Shown here piece after piece: positions 8,157-18,800 of a stretch of 64,000 nucleotides of DNA (its first letter is position 1; each line of letters starts with the position of its first letter). Both the position numbers and the translations under genes were made by a program. The notes beneath the pieces are model-generated. The model did no database searches, was not told the DNA's origin, and saw nothing but the letters and a program-made list of their open reading frames with translations. The DNA is from Streptococcus mitis (lineage in GTDB: Bacteria; Bacillota; Bacilli; Lactobacillales; Streptococcaceae). Location: the NCBI RefSeq assembly GCF_001579045.1, contig NZ_KQ970265.1, positions 32,571 through 96,570 of the forward strand, read 5' to 3'.

Positions 8157-9674
8157 TTATTTCTTTAATTCTAGCAAATTTTCATTGGTTCGGCGATAAA
8201 TTGTCGTCAAGTCAAGCAAAGTTTCTTCGACAGCTGGTGTCAATTGATCTTCAGTCATACGCCAAGACCAGTTTCCACCAAGGGTAGACGGAAAGTTCAT
8301 ACGAGCTGTCTCATCCAATTCTAGCAAATCTTGCATAGTTGCAATTGCCATGAAGCTAACTGATGAAAAGACTGTACGAAGCATAGCATGTGGCACTGTT
8401 TCATACTCTTTACGGTTAGTGTAGCGAGCCATGTACTCACGAGTCGCATCATCGATCTCATTACGGTACCAACCAAGGACCGTGTTGTTATCGTGAGTTC
8501 CTGTGTACATAACTGAGTTAGCAGGTGCCAAGTGTGGGCTATCGATGCTTTCGTCTTCTGGGTTGAAAGCAAATTGAAGAATCTTCATTCCTGGGAAGCC
8601 AGTACGTTCACGCAATTCGATAACTTCGTCTGTCATGAAACCAAGGTCTTCTGCGATGATGTTTAACTCACCAAGTTCTTCCTTAACGGCTGCAAAAAGC
8701 TTGTATCCTGGACCTTTCACCCACTCACCAGGTGCTGCTGTATCGGAACCAGCAGGGATTTCCCAGTAAGATTCGAAACCACGGAAGTGGTCGATACGAA
8801 CGATATCGTAGATTTTGAAGCTTTCACGCAAGCGTTCAATCCACCATTTGTAGCCGTCTTTGTCCATTGCTTCCCAGTCATAGATTGGGTTACCCCAAAG
8901 CTGACCAGTTGCAGAAAACTCATCTGGTGGGCATCCTGCGATGCAAGTTGCTTTACCGTTGACATCTGTCTTGAAGAGATGTGGATTTGCCCACATATCG
9001 CTTGAATCTTCCGCTACGTAGATTGGCATGTCCCCAACGATTTCGATGTGGTTGTCGTTAGCGTAAGCTTTCAATTTCAACCATTGTTGGAAGAAGAAGT
9101 ACTGAGTCACACGGTGGTAAACCAACTTGTCTGCCAATTGCTCACGGTAGCTTTCAAGTGCTGAAGTTTTACGAGCACGAGCATCCGCATCTGGCCATTC
9201 AGTCCAAGCAAGATTGTCAAAATGCTCTTTGATAGCCATATACTCAGCAAAGAGCTCAAGCCATGATTGGTTGTCTTGAGCAAATTTCTCAAAATCTTTA
9301 ACATCTCCGACTTCAAAGAAACGTTGCACCGCTTTTTCTAAAAGAGGACGACGTGCATAGTAAATCTTAGCATAGTCAACTTCAGACGCATCGCTACCAA
9401 AATCAACTCCTTCAAGGTCACTTGCTTCCAACAAACCTTGCTCCACCAAGATATCTAAATCGATAAAATGAGTGTTTCCTGCGAAGGCTGAGAAAGATTG
9501 GTAAGGAGAATCCCCGTAACTAGTTGTTCCTAGTGGAAGGATTTGCCAGTAACGTTGTTTTGTACGAACCAAGAAATCAACGAAGTCGTAAGCACTTTGA
9601 CCAAATGATCCGATTCCGTAGGCTCCTGGAAGAGAAGAGATGTGCATCAACACACCACTTTGACGTTTTTTCAT
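8157..9674 (-). CDS. malQ: 4-alpha-glucanotransferase (amylomaltase)
   Basis: GH77 cytosolic enzyme of 505 residues; it disproportionates maltodextrins by transferring glucan chains and releasing glucose. Conserved motifs include IRIDHFRGFESYW (nucleophile Asp), IIAEDLG (acid/base Glu region) and TGTHDNNTVLGW. First gene of the malQP operon, preceded by a GAGGTGCTATT site. The promoter region carries a perfect GCAAACGTTTGC operator and is divergent to malX. Confidence 0.96.
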   Translation of the reverse strand: MKKRQSGVLMHISSLPGAYGIGSFGQSAYDFVDFLVRTKQRYWQILPLGTTSYGDSPYQSFSAFAGNTHFIDLDILVEQGLLEASDLEGVDFGSDASEVDYAKIYYARRPLLEKAVQRFFEVGDVKDFEKFAQDNQSWLELFAEYMAIKEHFDNLAWTEWPDADARARKTSALESYREQLADKLVYHRVTQYFFFQQWLKLKAYANDNHIEIVGDMPIYVAEDSSDMWANPHLFKTDVNGKATCIAGCPPDEFSATGQLWGNPIYDWEAMDKDGYKWWIERLRESFKIYDIVRIDHFRGFESYWEIPAGSDTAAPGEWVKGPGYKLFAAVKEELGELNIIAEDLGFMTDEVIELRERTGFPGMKILQFAFNPEDESIDSPHLAPANSVMYTGTHDNNTVLGWYRNEIDDATREYMARYTNRKEYETVPHAMLRTVFSSVSFMAIATMQDLLELDETARMNFPSTLGGNWSWRMTEDQLTPAVEETLLDLTTIYRRTNENLLELKK

Positions 9675-9723
9675 AATAGCACCTCATGTGTTAAAATTAA
9701 TGGAACGTTGCGTATTTTTGCAG

Positions 9724-9784
9724 ACGCAAACGTTTGCGCTACTTATAAGTATACTCCTTTTCAAGCATAATTGCAAGCGTTTTT
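9724..9784 (-). promoter_or_regulatory. malQP promoter with MalR operator and cre-like site
   Basis: On the minus strand TTGCAA (9771-9776) and TATACT (9748-9753) are 17 bp apart. The perfect palindrome GCAAACGTTTGC (9726-9737) lies just downstream of the expected start site, where a LacI-type repressor such as MalR would block transcription. The -35 sits inside TTGCAAGCGTTTTT (plus strand), a near match to the CcpA cre consensus. Confidence 0.75.
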
Positions 9785-10128
9785 AAAAAACTTTTTTGAT
9801 TATTTTTAAGGAGACTAACCCATTTTAGCAAAGATAACTTAAAACCATCTAATCCTAAAGTTTGACTCTCACGGGACAGTCTACAAAGCGCAAATCCTCC
9901 TTTAGAAAACTTTGATTTATATGCAAAAAGGCACAAAGATCTATAGAAAATAGATAGGGATTAGAAACAGGGAGGTACCCCTCCTGATTTCCCTCTTTAG
10001 ACAGATTCCATCTATTTTTTATTAAAAATACTGTATTCTTATCTATTTCACACTTTTCTTCTATTAAAAAGCAAAATCATGCTATCAAATCAAGCTTAAA
10101 AATTTTTTAAAATTTTTGACAAAAATAC

Positions 10129-10189
10129 TTGCAACCGTTTTCTATTTGTGCTATACTAAGCTCATAAAGGAAAACGTTTGCGTTTCCTT
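10129..10189 (+). promoter_or_regulatory. malXCD promoter with MalR operator and cre-like site
   Basis: TTGCAA (10129-10134), 17 bp, TATACT (10152-10157) with a TGC extended -10. Downstream is the dyad AAGGAAAACGTTTGCGTTTCC (about 10167-10187) containing the same AACGTTTGCG core as the malQP operator. TTGCAACCGTTTTC across the -35 resembles a CcpA site. The arrangement mirrors the malQP promoter. Confidence 0.75.
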
Positions 10190-10226
10190 ATCAATAAAAC
10201 TTGTTATTCTTTAGGAGGAATACACT

Positions 10227-11498
10227 ATGTCATCTAAATTCATGAAGAGCGCTGCGGTGCTTGGAACTGTTACACTTGCTAGCTTGCTTTTGGTAGCTTG
10301 CGGAAGCAAAACTGCTGATAAACCTGCTGATTCTGGTTCATCTGAAGCGAAAGAAATCACTTTCTACGTTGAAGATCAATATAAAGCATTTGCTGAATCA
10401 GCTGCAAAAGCTTACGAAAAAGAAGCTGGCGTAAAAGTGACTATCAAAACCGGAGACCAAATGGGTGGTCTTGACAACCTTTCTCTAGATAACCAATCTG
10501 GTAAAGCTGCTGATGTTATGATGGCACCATACGACCGTGTAGGTAGCCTTGGTACTGATGGCCAACTTTCAGAAGTTAAATTGAGCGACGGCGCTAAAAC
10601 AGATGATAAAACTAAATCTCTTGTAACAGCTGCTGACGGTAAAGTTTACGGTGCTCCTGCCGTTATCGAGTCACTTGTTATGTACTACAACAAAGACTTG
10701 GTGAAAGAAGCTCCAAAAACATTTGCTGACTTAGAAAGCCTTGCTAAAGATAGCAAATACGCATTCGCTGGAGAAGATGGAAAAACTTCTGCTTTCCTAG
10801 CTGACTGGACAAACTTCTACTTTGCATACGGACTTCTTGCTGGTAACGGCGCTTACGTATTCGGACAAAACGGTAAAGACGCTAAAGACATCGGTCTTGC
10901 AAACGACGGTGCTATCAAAGGTGTAGAGTACGCTAAATCTTGGTATGAAAAATGGCCTAAAGGTATGCAAGATACAGAAGGAGCTGGAAACCTAATCCAA
11001 ACTCAATTCCAAGAAGGTAAAACAGCTGCTATCATCGATGGACCTTGGAAAGCTAAAGCCTTCAAAGACGCTAAAGTAAACTACGGTGTTGCAACTATCC
11101 CAACTCTTCCAAACGGAAAAGACTACGCAGCATTTGGTGGTGGTAAAGCTTGGATCATCCCATCAAGCACTAAGAACCTTGAAGCTGCTCAAAAATTTGT
11201 AGACTTCCTTGTTTCAACTGAAGAACAAAAAGCCTTCTACGATACAACTAACGAAATCCCAGCTAACACTGAAGCTCGTTCATACGCTGAAGGTAAAAAC
11301 GATGAGTTGACAACAGCTGTTATCAAACAGTTCAAGAACGCTCAACCAATGCCAAACATCTCTCAAATGTCAGCAGTTTGGGACCCAGCTAAAACAATGT
11401 TGTTTGAAGCTGTAAGCGGTAAAAAAGATGCTAAAACAGCTGCAAACGATGCTGTAACATTGATCAAAGAAACAATCAAACAAAAATTTGGTGAATAA
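10227..11498 (+). CDS. malX: Maltodextrin-binding lipoprotein of ABC transporter
   Basis: Extracellular solute-binding protein (SBP family 1), 423 residues, anchored to the membrane by a lipobox LLVAC with the lipidated cysteine at residue 25. It captures maltose and maltodextrins and delivers them to MalC-MalD. The ATG follows AGGAGG; an internal ATG at codon 6 is an alternative. No ATPase gene is in the operon, in line with the shared MsmK-type ATPase known for streptococci. A strong hairpin separates it from malC, so it is probably made in excess of the permeases. Confidence 0.97.
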   Translation: MSSKFMKSAAVLGTVTLASLLLVACGSKTADKPADSGSSEAKEITFYVEDQYKAFAESAAKAYEKEAGVKVTIKTGDQMGGLDNLSLDNQSGKAADVMMAPYDRVGSLGTDGQLSEVKLSDGAKTDDKTKSLVTAADGKVYGAPAVIESLVMYYNKDLVKEAPKTFADLESLAKDSKYAFAGEDGKTSAFLADWTNFYFAYGLLAGNGAYVFGQNGKDAKDIGLANDGAIKGVEYAKSWYEKWPKGMQDTEGAGNLIQTQFQEGKTAAIIDGPWKAKAFKDAKVNYGVATIPTLPNGKDYAAFGGGKAWIIPSSTKNLEAAQKFVDFLVSTEEQKAFYDTTNEIPANTEARSYAEGKNDELTTAVIKQFKNAQPMPNISQMSAVWDPAKTMLFEAVSGKKDAKTAANDAVTLIKETIKQKFGE

Positions 11499-11506
11499 GA
11501 AATTTG

Positions 11507-11540
11507 TTCAAGGGGGGTGGAAATCAAATCCCCCTTTGAA
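11507..11540 (+). terminator. malX-malC intergenic hairpin (attenuator)
   Basis: TTCAAGGGGG (11507-11516) pairs with CCCCCTTTGAA (11530-11540) and is followed by TTTATC. The T run is short, so partial termination after malX is likely, giving more binding protein than permease. The 5' side also protects the malX mRNA end. Confidence 0.6.
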
Positions 11541-11607
11541 TTTATCAACAAAAACACAAATAGTTTAGGTTTTATGTAGAAACCAGTATCCTATGAAAGG
11601 AGTTATT

Positions 11608-12900
11608 ATGGAAAAGCAACAACCTAGTAAAGCAGCCCTGCTGTCTATCATTCCTGGGTTAGGACAGATTTACAATAAACAAAAAGCCAAAGGTTTTATC
11701 TTCCTTGGTGTAACCATCGTATTTGTCCTCTACTTCCTAGCACTTGCAGCCCCTGAATTGAGCAATCTCATCACTCTTGGTGACAAGCCAGGTCGTGACA
11801 ATTCCCTCTTTATGCTGATTCGTGGTGCCTTCCATTTAATCTTTGTAGTCGTTTATGTACTCTTTTATTTCTCAAATATCAAAGATGCACATACAACTGC
11901 TAAACACATTAACAATGGTATTCCAGTAGCACTTACCTTTAAAGAAATGGTCAAAGGAATCTATGAAAATGGCTTCCCTTACCTCTTGATCATTCCATCT
12001 TATATTGCCATGACTTTTGCGATCATCTTTCCAGTTATCGTAACCTTGATGATTGCCTTTACCAACTACGACTTCCAACACTTGCCACCAAACAAGTTGT
12101 TGGACTGGGTTGGTTTGACCAACTTTACGAACATCTGGAGCTTGAGTACATTCCGTTCTGCCTTTGGTTCTGTTCTTTCTTGGACTATCATTTGGGCTTT
12201 ATCTGCCTCAACTTTACAGATCGTCATCGGTATCTTCACAGCTATCATTGCTAACCAACCATTTATCAAAGGAAAACGTATCTTTGGTGTTATTTTCCTT
12301 CTTCCTTGGGCTGTCCCAGCCTTCATCACTATCTTGACATTCTCAAACATGTTTAACGATAGTGTCGGAGCTATCAACACTCAAGTCTTGCCGATCTTTG
12401 CTAAATTCCTTCCATTCCTTGATGGGGCTCTTATCCCTTGGAAAACAGACCCTACTTGGACTAAGGTTGCCTTGATTATGATGCAAGGTTGGCTTGGATT
12501 CCCATATATCTACGTTTTGACTTTGGGTATCTTGCAATCTATTCCTAACGACCTTTACGAAGCAGCTTATATTGACGGTGCCAATGCTTGGCAAAAATTC
12601 CGCAACATCACTTTCCCAATGATCTTGGCTGTTGCAGCACCTACTTTGATTAGCCAATACACCTTCAACTTTAACAACTTCTCTATCATGTACCTCTTCA
12701 ATGGTGGAGGACCTGGTAGTGTCGGTGGAGGAGCTGGTTCAACCGATATCTTGATCTCATGGATCTACCGTTTGACAACAGGTACATCTCCTCAATACTC
12801 AATGGCGGCAGCTGTTACCTTGATTATCTCTATCATTGTCATCTCAATCTCTATGATCGCATTCAAGAAACTACACGCATTTGATATGGAGGACGTCTAA
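11608..12900 (+). CDS. malC: Maltodextrin ABC transporter permease MalC
   Basis: MalF-type inner membrane permease of 430 residues. I prefer the ATG at 11608 because AAAGGAG lies 8 bp upstream; the upstream ATG at 11593 overlaps that site. It has an N-terminal domain with extra membrane helices, then the permease core with the EAA loop [20 protein letters not shown] near residue 320. It forms the translocation pore with MalD and receives sugar from MalX. malD follows after 1 nt. Confidence 0.95.
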   Translation: MEKQQPSKAALLSIIPGLGQIYNKQKAKGFIFLGVTIVFVLYFLALAAPELSNLITLGDKPGRDNSLFMLIRGAFHLIFVVVYVLFYFSNIKDAHTTAKHINNGIPVALTFKEMVKGIYENGFPYLLIIPSYIAMTFAIIFPVIVTLMIAFTNYDFQHLPPNKLLDWVGLTNFTNIWSLSTFRSAFGSVLSWTIIWALSASTLQIVIGIFTAIIANQPFIKGKRIFGVIFLLPWAVPAFITILTFSNMFNDSVGAINTQVLPIFAKFLPFLDGALIPWKTDPTWTKVALIMMQGWLGFPYIYVLTLGILQSIPNDLYEAAYIDGANAWQKFRNITFPMILAVAAPTLISQYTFNFNNFSIMYLFNGGGPGSVGGGAGSTDILISWIYRLTTGTSPQYSMAAAVTLIISIIVISISMIAFKKLHAFDMEDV

Positions 12901-12901
12901 G

Positions 12902-13744
12902 ATGAATAACTCAATTAAACTCAAACGTAGACTGACTCAAACCCTTACTTACCTTTACCTGATTGGTCTATCAATCGTGATTATCTATCCACTTTTGATT
13001 ACCATCATGTCAGCCTTTAAAGCAGGTAACGTCTCAGCCTTTAAACTAGATACTAACATCGACCTCAATTTTGATAACTTTAAAGGCCTCTTCACTGAAA
13101 CCTTGTACGGTACTTGGTACCTCAACACTTTGATTATCGCCTTGATTACCATGGCTGTTCAAACAAGTATTATCGTACTTGCTGGTTATGCTTACAGCCG
13201 TTATAACTTCTTGGCTCGTAAACAAAGTTTGGTTTTCTTCTTGATTATCCAAATGGTGCCAACCATGGCCGCTTTGACAGCCTTCTTCGTTATGGCACTT
13301 ATGTTGAACGCCCTTAACCACAGCTGGTTCCTCATCTTCCTCTACGTTGGTGGTGGTATCCCGATGAATGCTTGGCTCATGAAAGGCTACTTCGATACAG
13401 TGCCAATGTCTTTAGACGAATCTGCAAAACTAGACGGTGCAGGACACTTCCGCCGCTTCTGGCAAATTGTTCTTCCACTTGTTCGCCCAATGGTTGCCGT
13501 ACAAGCTCTCTGGGCCTTCATGGGACCTTTTGGAGACTACATCCTCTCTAGTTTCTTGCTTCGTGAGAAAGAATACTTTACCGTTGCCGTAGGTCTCCAA
13601 ACCTTCGTTAGCAATGTGAAAAACATGAAGATTGCCTACTTCTCAGCAGGTGCTATCCTCATCGCCCTTCCAATCTGTATTCTCTTCTTCTTCCTACAAA
13701 AGAACTTTGTTTCAGGACTTACAAGTGGTGGCGACAAGGGATAA
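12902..13744 (+). CDS. malD: Maltodextrin ABC transporter permease MalD
   Basis: MalG-type permease of 280 residues with six predicted helices. The EAA loop reads [21 protein letters not shown] near residue 170. The ATG at 12902 is 1 nt after the malC stop; the GGAGGACG within the malC end serves as ribosome binding site. Last gene of malXCD. Its final codons form the left arm of the terminator at 13727-13765. Confidence 0.95.
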   Translation: MNNSIKLKRRLTQTLTYLYLIGLSIVIIYPLLITIMSAFKAGNVSAFKLDTNIDLNFDNFKGLFTETLYGTWYLNTLIIALITMAVQTSIIVLAGYAYSRYNFLARKQSLVFFLIIQMVPTMAALTAFFVMALMLNALNHSWFLIFLYVGGGIPMNAWLMKGYFDTVPMSLDESAKLDGAGHFRRFWQIVLPLVRPMVAVQALWAFMGPFGDYILSSFLLREKEYFTVAVGLQTFVSNVKNMKIAYFSAGAILIALPICILFFFLQKNFVSGLTSGGDKG

Positions 13745-13765
13745 TCTATCCCCGCCACCCTTTTT
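13727..13765 (+). terminator. malXCD terminator overlapping the malD 3' end
   Basis: GGTGGCG (13727-13733) pairs with CGCCACC (13753-13759), extended by an inner GGGATA / TATCCC pairing, and is followed by TTTTT. The left arm is inside the malD coding sequence. Confidence 0.8.
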
Positions 13766-13823
13766 CATTTTGAAGCTTGTGACTATAAAAATATCCTTAC
13801 AACAAGCAATTTTTCTCCTAGAC

Positions 13824-13852
13824 TTGAAATAAAGCGCATTTCTCTATATAAT
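13824..13852 (+). promoter_or_regulatory. malAR promoter
   Basis: TTGAAA (13824-13829), 17 bp, TATAAT (13847-13852), the best consensus promoter in the maltose locus. The spacer contains AAAGCGCATTTC, a loose match to a CcpA cre site. The malA ATG is 37 bp downstream. Confidence 0.7.
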
Positions 13853-13889
13853 AATACTCATATAGAAAACACCTTTTAGAAAGATACCT

Positions 13890-14690
13890 ATGCTTCCATA
13901 TCCATTTTCCTATTTTTCAAGTATTTGGGGATTTCGTAAGCCCCTGTCCAAACGTTTCGGACTCAACTGGTTCCAGCTTCTCTTTACCAGTATCTTCCTT
14001 ATCAGCTTGTCTATGGTACCCATTGCCATCCAAAACAGCTCCCAGGAGACTTATCCGCTAGAAACCTTTATCGATAATGTCTATGAACCATTGACAGATG
14101 AAGTTGTCCAGGATCTCTCTGAGCATGCTAAAATTGTTGATGGTAAATTAATTTATACAGGAACAGCTAGTCAAGCGCCTTCTCTTTTAATCGGTCCAAG
14201 TCAAAGCAAGGAGTTACCTAAGGACTTGCAACTGCATTTCGATGCGAATGAGCTAGTCATCAGCAAGGAAAGTAAGGAACTGACTCGTATCTCTTACCGG
14301 GCGATTCAGACTGAGAGCTTCAAAAGCAAAGGCAGCTTGACCCAAGCGATTTCTAAAGACTGGTACCAACAAAATCGTGTCTATATCAGTCTCTTCCTAG
14401 TTCTCGGTGCTAGCTTCCTCTTTGGTTTGAATTTCTTTATCGTCTCTCTAGGAGCGAGTCTTCTCCTTTATATCACTAAGAAATCACGCCTCTTTTCATT
14501 TAGGACCTTTAAAGAGTGCTACCATTTTATCTTGAACTGTTTAGGATTACCAACTCTGATTACGCTTATTTTGGGATTATTTGGCCAAAATATGTCAAAC
14601 CTCATTACTGTACAAAATATTCTTTTTGTCCTTTATCTGGTCACTATCTTTTATAAAACACATTTCCGTGATCCAGATTACCATAAATAG
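13890..14690 (+). CDS. malA: Maltodextrin utilization membrane protein MalA (DUF1189)
   Basis: Membrane protein of 266 residues with one helix near residues 30-48, a soluble extracytoplasmic stretch (about 50-165), and four helices in the C-terminal 100 residues. This layout matches the DUF1189/MalA family encoded next to malR in streptococci. Its biochemical role is not established. The ribosome binding site is weak (GAAAGATACCT). It is co-transcribed with malR 9 bp downstream. Confidence 0.85.
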   Translation: MLPYPFSYFSSIWGFRKPLSKRFGLNWFQLLFTSIFLISLSMVPIAIQNSSQETYPLETFIDNVYEPLTDEVVQDLSEHAKIVDGKLIYTGTASQAPSLLIGPSQSKELPKDLQLHFDANELVISKESKELTRISYRAIQTESFKSKGSLTQAISKDWYQQNRVYISLFLVLGASFLFGLNFFIVSLGASLLLYITKKSRLFSFRTFKECYHFILNCLGLPTLITLILGLFGQNMSNLITVQNILFVLYLVTIFYKTHFRDPDYHK

Positions 14691-14699
14691 GAGATTTTT

Positions 14700-15686
14700 A
14701 TGCCCGTTACGATTAAAGACGTGGCCAAGGCTGCTGGTGTTTCACCTTCAACCGTAACCCGTGTTATTCAAAATAAATCAACCATTAGCGACGAAACAAA
14801 AAAACGCGTTCGCAAGGCTATGAAGGAGCTCAATTACCATCCCAACCTCAATGCTCGCAGCTTGGTAAGTAGCTATACTCAGGTGATTGGTTTGGTTCTT
14901 CCTGATGACTCAGACGCCTTCTACCAGAATCCTTTCTTTCCATCGGTTCTACGTGGTATCTCTCAAGTCGCATCTGAAAGCCACTATGCCATTCAGATAG
15001 CAACAGGAAAAGATGAGAAGGAGCGTCTCAACGCTATTTCACAAATGGTCTACGGCAAGCGTGTAGATGGGCTAATCTTTCTCTATGCCCAAGAAGAAGA
15101 CCCTCTCGTAAAACTCGTAGCAGAAGAACAGTTCCCCTTCCTTATCTTAGGTAAATCTCTATCTCCTTTCATCCCGCTTGTCGACAACGACAATGTTCAA
15201 GCTGGTTTTGATGCAACTGAATATTTCATCAAAAAAGGCTGCAAACGCATTGCCTTTATCGGAGGAAATAAAAAGCTCTTCGTGACCAAAGACCGTTTAA
15301 CAGGCTATGAACAGGCGCTTAAACATTACAAACTTACCACTGACACCAATCGCATCTACTTTGCAGACGAGTTTCTGGAAGAAAAGGGCTATAAATTTAG
15401 CAAGCGATTATTCAAGCACGATCCACAAATTGATGCTATCATCACAACCGATAGTCTCCTAGCCGAAGGGGTCTGTGACTATATTGCCAAACACCAGCTG
15501 GATGTCCCTGTTCTCAGCTTTGACTCGGTTAATCCTAAGCTCAATTTGGCAGCCTATATAGATATCAACAGCCTAGCCCTCGGACGCACTTCTTTAGAAA
15601 CTATCCTCTGTATCATCAATGATTCTAAAGAAAATAGACAAATCTGCTACCGCCAGTTGATTGCCCACAAAATTATTGAAAAATAA
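14700..15686 (+). CDS. malR: Maltose operon repressor (LacI family)
   Basis: LacI/GalR-type repressor, 328 residues. The N-terminal helix-turn-helix (TIKDVAKAAGVSPSTVTRVI) is followed by the hinge NPNLNARSL-like segment and a periplasmic-binding-protein-like effector domain (about 60-328). It is expected to bind the AACGTTTGCG-type operators in front of malQ and malX and to release them with maltose-type inducers. The GGAG site lies 7 bp before the ATG; it is the second gene of malAR. Confidence 0.95.
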   Translation: MPVTIKDVAKAAGVSPSTVTRVIQNKSTISDETKKRVRKAMKELNYHPNLNARSLVSSYTQVIGLVLPDDSDAFYQNPFFPSVLRGISQVASESHYAIQIATGKDEKERLNAISQMVYGKRVDGLIFLYAQEEDPLVKLVAEEQFPFLILGKSLSPFIPLVDNDNVQAGFDATEYFIKKGCKRIAFIGGNKKLFVTKDRLTGYEQALKHYKLTTDTNRIYFADEFLEEKGYKFSKRLFKHDPQIDAIITTDSLLAEGVCDYIAKHQLDVPVLSFDSVNPKLNLAAYIDINSLALGRTSLETILCIINDSKENRQICYRQLIAHKIIEK

Positions 15687-15712
15687 AAACCAGCTCGCGC
15701 TGGTTTTTTTGA
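15686..15712. terminator. Bidirectional terminator between malR and yitT-like gene
   Basis: AAACCAGC / GCTGGTTT stem around TCGC, flanked by A and T tracts. It ends both convergent genes. Confidence 0.85.
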
Positions 15713-15715
15713 TTA

Positions 15716-16657
15716 CTAATTTTCTGTTTCAACGAACCGTCCCAGAATATGAACATTCTCAGATACAGAGACAAAGGCGCCTGGATCCACCTGTTTCATA
15801 ATCTGTTTAAATTCATTAAACTCTGCACGTGTAATGACAGTGATTAAAACTGCCTTTCTCTCGTGATTATAGGTTCCTTCTGCATCGTGGATCATGGTTG
15901 CTCCGCGGTGCAATTTTTTATGGATTTTCTCAATTACCTTCTCTGGATGATTGGTCACAATCATAGCCTGCATGCGTTTTTGCTTGGTAAAGACAGCGTC
16001 TGTGACACGGCTAGAAACAAAGATGGTAATCATAGAGTAGAGAGCGTATTTCCAACCAAAGGTCAAACCTGCTATCAGCATGATGGTCCCATTTACCAAG
16101 AAAGAAATACTACCAACATTCTTACCTGTTTTCTTGCGAATGGTCAGGCTGACAATATCCGTCCCACCACTGGAGATATTGTTGCGAAGAGCAAAACCAA
16201 TCCCCAAGCCCATGACAACACCTCCAAAAAGGGCATTGATAATAGGATCCTCCGTCAAGGTTGCCACAGGGACAAACTGGATAAAGAAAGAACTCATAGA
16301 TACCGTGATAAAGGTAAAGACGGTGAACTTATGGCCAATCTGATACCAAGCCAAGACCATCAAAGGGAAGTTAATGGCGTAGAAGGTTAGCGAAATCGGA
16401 ATATGAAAACCAAACCAGTGATTACTCAAGGCAGAAATAATCTGTGCCAGACCTGTCGCACCACTCGAATACACATGCCCTGGTTGGAAAAAGAAATTGA
16501 CCGCCACTGCTGATAAAAATCCATAGACCAGAGAGGCCGAAATCTTCTCATCATATTTTTCGCGAGAGATGCTTTGTAAGACACGTAAAATTTTTATCTG
16601 ATGAGCAAAGCGGCGCAGATAATAGCGCCACCGCTTAATTCGTTTTGCTTGTTTCAT
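15716..16657 (-). CDS. YitT family membrane protein (DUF161/DUF2179)
   Basis: Membrane protein of 313 residues. Five or six helices lie between about residues 40 and 215, including [21 protein letters not shown] and [20 protein letters not shown], typical of the YitT domain. A soluble DUF2179 domain forms the C-terminus (about 225-310). The function is unknown in any well-tested case. Its first 23 bp overlap the 3' end of aspS, so the two are probably co-transcribed with aspS first. Confidence 0.88.
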   Translation of the reverse strand: MKQAKRIKRWRYYLRRFAHQIKILRVLQSISREKYDEKISASLVYGFLSAVAVNFFFQPGHVYSSGATGLAQIISALSNHWFGFHIPISLTFYAINFPLMVLAWYQIGHKFTVFTFITVSMSSFFIQFVPVATLTEDPIINALFGGVVMGLGIGFALRNNISSGGTDIVSLTIRKKTGKNVGSISFLVNGTIMLIAGLTFGWKYALYSMITIFVSSRVTDAVFTKQKRMQAMIVTNHPEKVIEKIHKKLHRGATMIHDAEGTYNHERKAVLITVITRAEFNEFKQIMKQVDPGAFVSVSENVHILGRFVETEN

Positions 16658-18398
16658 CTTCTTCTACTTGTAAGCTGAGTTCCTCTAGTTGTTTGAGAGC
16701 TACTGTTGAAGGAGCTTGTGTCATTGGATCACTTGCCTTGTTGTTCTTAGGAAAGGCAATGACTTCACGGATATTTTCTTCTCCTGCTAAGAGCATGACA
16801 AATCGGTCAAGCCCGATCGCCAAGCCACCGTGTGGTGGGAAACCATAGTCCATGGCTTCAAGAAGGAAGCCAAACTGGTCATTTGCTTCTTCGGCTGAAA
16901 AACCAAGAGCCTTGAACATACGTTCTTGAAGGTCTTTTTGGTTGATACGAAGGCTACCACCACCAAGCTCATAACCGTTCAAGACGATATCGTAAGCAAT
17001 GGCACGAACCTTAGCCAAATCACCTTCTAATTCGTGAGCAGTCTCTTCCTGTGGAAGTGTGAATGGATGGTGGGCGCTCATGTAACGGCCTTCTTCTTCA
17101 GACCATTCAAACATTGGCCAGTCAACCACCCAAAGGAAGTTGAATTTATCGCTATCAATCAAACCAAGCTCTTTGGCAATACGTCCACGAAGGGCACCAA
17201 GAGTTGCATTGGCCACTTCAAGCGTATCCGCCACAAAGAGAACGAGGTCCTTATCTTCAAGAGCAAGCGCTGTTGTCAATTCTGCTTGGATGCCTGTCAA
17301 GAACTTAGCAACTGGTCCGTTTAATTCTCCATCAACAACCTTGACCCAAGCAAGACCTTTGGCACCGTACTGTTTGGCTACTTCCGTCATCTTGTCAATG
17401 TCTTTACGTGAATAGTTGTCCGCAGCTCCTTTGACCACAATGGCTTTAACAGCAGGTGCTTCTGAAAAGACTTTAAAATCAACACCCTTGACCACTTCTG
17501 TCAAGTCCTGAAGCAACATATCAAAACGGGTATCTGGCTTGTCAGAACCGTAAAGAGCCATCGCATCATCGTATTTCATACGAGGGAATGGAAGTGTCAC
17601 TTCGATGCCTTTAGTTTCTTTCATCACGCGCGCAATCAAGCCTTCTGTGATATCTTGGATTTCTTGCTCAGTAAGGAAAGACGTTTCCAAGTCGACCTGA
17701 GTAAACTCAGGCTGGCGGTCTCCGCGCAAGTCCTCATCACGGAAACATTTAACGATTTGGTAATAACGATCAAATCCAGCATTCATCAACAATTGCTTAG
17801 TAATTTGTGGACTTTGAGGAAGGGCATAAAAATGTCCTTTATTAACACGAGACGGTACCAAGTAGTCACGCGCCCCTTCTGGTGTTGACTTAGAAAGGAA
17901 TGGTGTCTCCACATCGATAAACTCCAACTCATCCAAGTAGTTGCGGATAGAGTGGGTTACCTTAGCACGAAGTTTAAGATTTTCCAACATTTCTGGACGA
18001 CGAAGGTCAAGGTAACGGTAACGCAAACGCGTATCGTCATTGGCCTCAATGCCATCCTTAATCTCAAATGGGGTTGTCTTAGCTGTATTAAGCACTGTCA
18101 GAGCTGTCACGTTTAACTCAACTGCACCCGTTGGCAACTTATCATTGGCTTGCTCACGCGCAGCGACCTGACCAGTCACCTCGATAACAAATTCGCTACG
18201 AAGGCTTTCAGCTGTTGCCATAACCTCTGCAGATACTTTTTCAGGGTTGATAACCAACTGCATGATTCCTTCACGATCACGAAGGTCGATAAAGATCAAA
18301 CCACCAAGGTCACGACGACGGCCTACCCATCCTTTCAAGGTTATTTCTTGTCCGATGTGTTCCTCACGAACACGACCAGCATACATACTACGTTTCAT
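16635..18398 (-). CDS. aspS: Aspartyl-tRNA synthetase
   Basis: Class II synthetase charging tRNA-Asp, 587 residues, the bacterial type. It has an N-terminal OB anticodon-binding domain (about 1-110, with [19 protein letters not shown]), motif 2 [16 protein letters not shown] near 215, the inserted GAD domain (about 290-410), and motif 3 [16 protein letters not shown] near 530. AGGAGAGAAAC precedes the ATG. Discriminating from non-discriminating specificity is not decided here; the presence or absence of gatCAB would settle it. Confidence 0.98.
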   Translation of the reverse strand: MKRSMYAGRVREEHIGQEITLKGWVGRRRDLGGLIFIDLRDREGIMQLVINPEKVSAEVMATAESLRSEFVIEVTGQVAAREQANDKLPTGAVELNVTALTVLNTAKTTPFEIKDGIEANDDTRLRYRYLDLRRPEMLENLKLRAKVTHSIRNYLDELEFIDVETPFLSKSTPEGARDYLVPSRVNKGHFYALPQSPQITKQLLMNAGFDRYYQIVKCFRDEDLRGDRQPEFTQVDLETSFLTEQEIQDITEGLIARVMKETKGIEVTLPFPRMKYDDAMALYGSDKPDTRFDMLLQDLTEVVKGVDFKVFSEAPAVKAIVVKGAADNYSRKDIDKMTEVAKQYGAKGLAWVKVVDGELNGPVAKFLTGIQAELTTALALEDKDLVLFVADTLEVANATLGALRGRIAKELGLIDSDKFNFLWVVDWPMFEWSEEEGRYMSAHHPFTLPQEETAHELEGDLAKVRAIAYDIVLNGYELGGGSLRINQKDLQERMFKALGFSAEEANDQFGFLLEAMDYGFPPHGGLAIGLDRFVMLLAGEENIREVIAFPKNNKASDPMTQAPSTVALKQLEELSLQVEEDETSKTN

Positions 18399-18528
18399 TG
18401 TTTCTCTCCTCTTTTATTCTGTTACTATTTTACCATAAAAGCGCAGGCTCTTCATGAAAATCAGCAGAAAAGTTTGCCAGTCTTTAAAAATCAGGTAAAG
18501 GACCTAAAAATTATCTCCAATAAAAAAA

Positions 18529-18547
18529 TCCGATGAAGTTCATCGGA
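18529..18547 (-). terminator. Terminator of the XRE-ABC-CPBP operon
   Basis: TCCGATG / CATCGGA stem with an AAGTT loop; on the minus strand it is followed by seven T. It lies 6 bp after the last small gene of the operon. Confidence 0.8.
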
Positions 18548-18552
18548 CTCTT

Positions 18553-18783
18553 TTATTTTGAATTGTTGCCTACTTTACGCTTTTCAGCAATTTCAGCTGC
18601 CTTTCGAGGCAAGACAATTTCCGTTGTATAGGCTGTCCCAAAACGCCAGATACCAGCAATAGGGGCAAAGACTACTGCTAGATGGCTGTAGAAGAAATCA
18701 CCTTTAAAGGCATAAGCTAGCGCTCCAATAATGAAAAATAGAACGATTGCTTGAATCACTGCTAATAAAATTACTCGTTTCAT
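18553..18783 (-). CDS. Small membrane protein, unknown function
   Basis: A 76-residue protein with two hydrophobic segments (about 4-24 and 33-50) and a basic C-terminal tail (RKAAEIAEKRKVGNNSK). AGGAGGTCAC precedes the ATG. It is 17 bp downstream of the CPBP-protease gene on the same strand and upstream of the terminator, so it is probably the last gene of that operon. No family is recognised. Confidence 0.7.
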   Translation of the reverse strand: MKRVILLAVIQAIVLFFIIGALAYAFKGDFFYSHLAVVFAPIAGIWRFGTAYTTEIVLPRKAAEIAEKRKVGNNSK

Positions 18784-18800
18784 GTGACCTCCTGACTCTA

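Larger units (their letters stand above)
9675..10226. other. Divergent maltose regulatory region
   Basis: A 552-bp non-coding region between malQ and malX. It holds the two promoter-operator units listed separately (9724-9784 and 10129-10189). Between them (9785-10128) the DNA is AT-rich; a frame of 65 codons on the minus strand has no ribosome binding site or recognisable product, and I see no gene. Confidence 0.7.

Noticed and set aside
9739-9936. 65-codon minus-strand frame in the maltose control region
   Set aside because: It overlaps the malQP promoter, has no ribosome binding site and no recognisable sequence.
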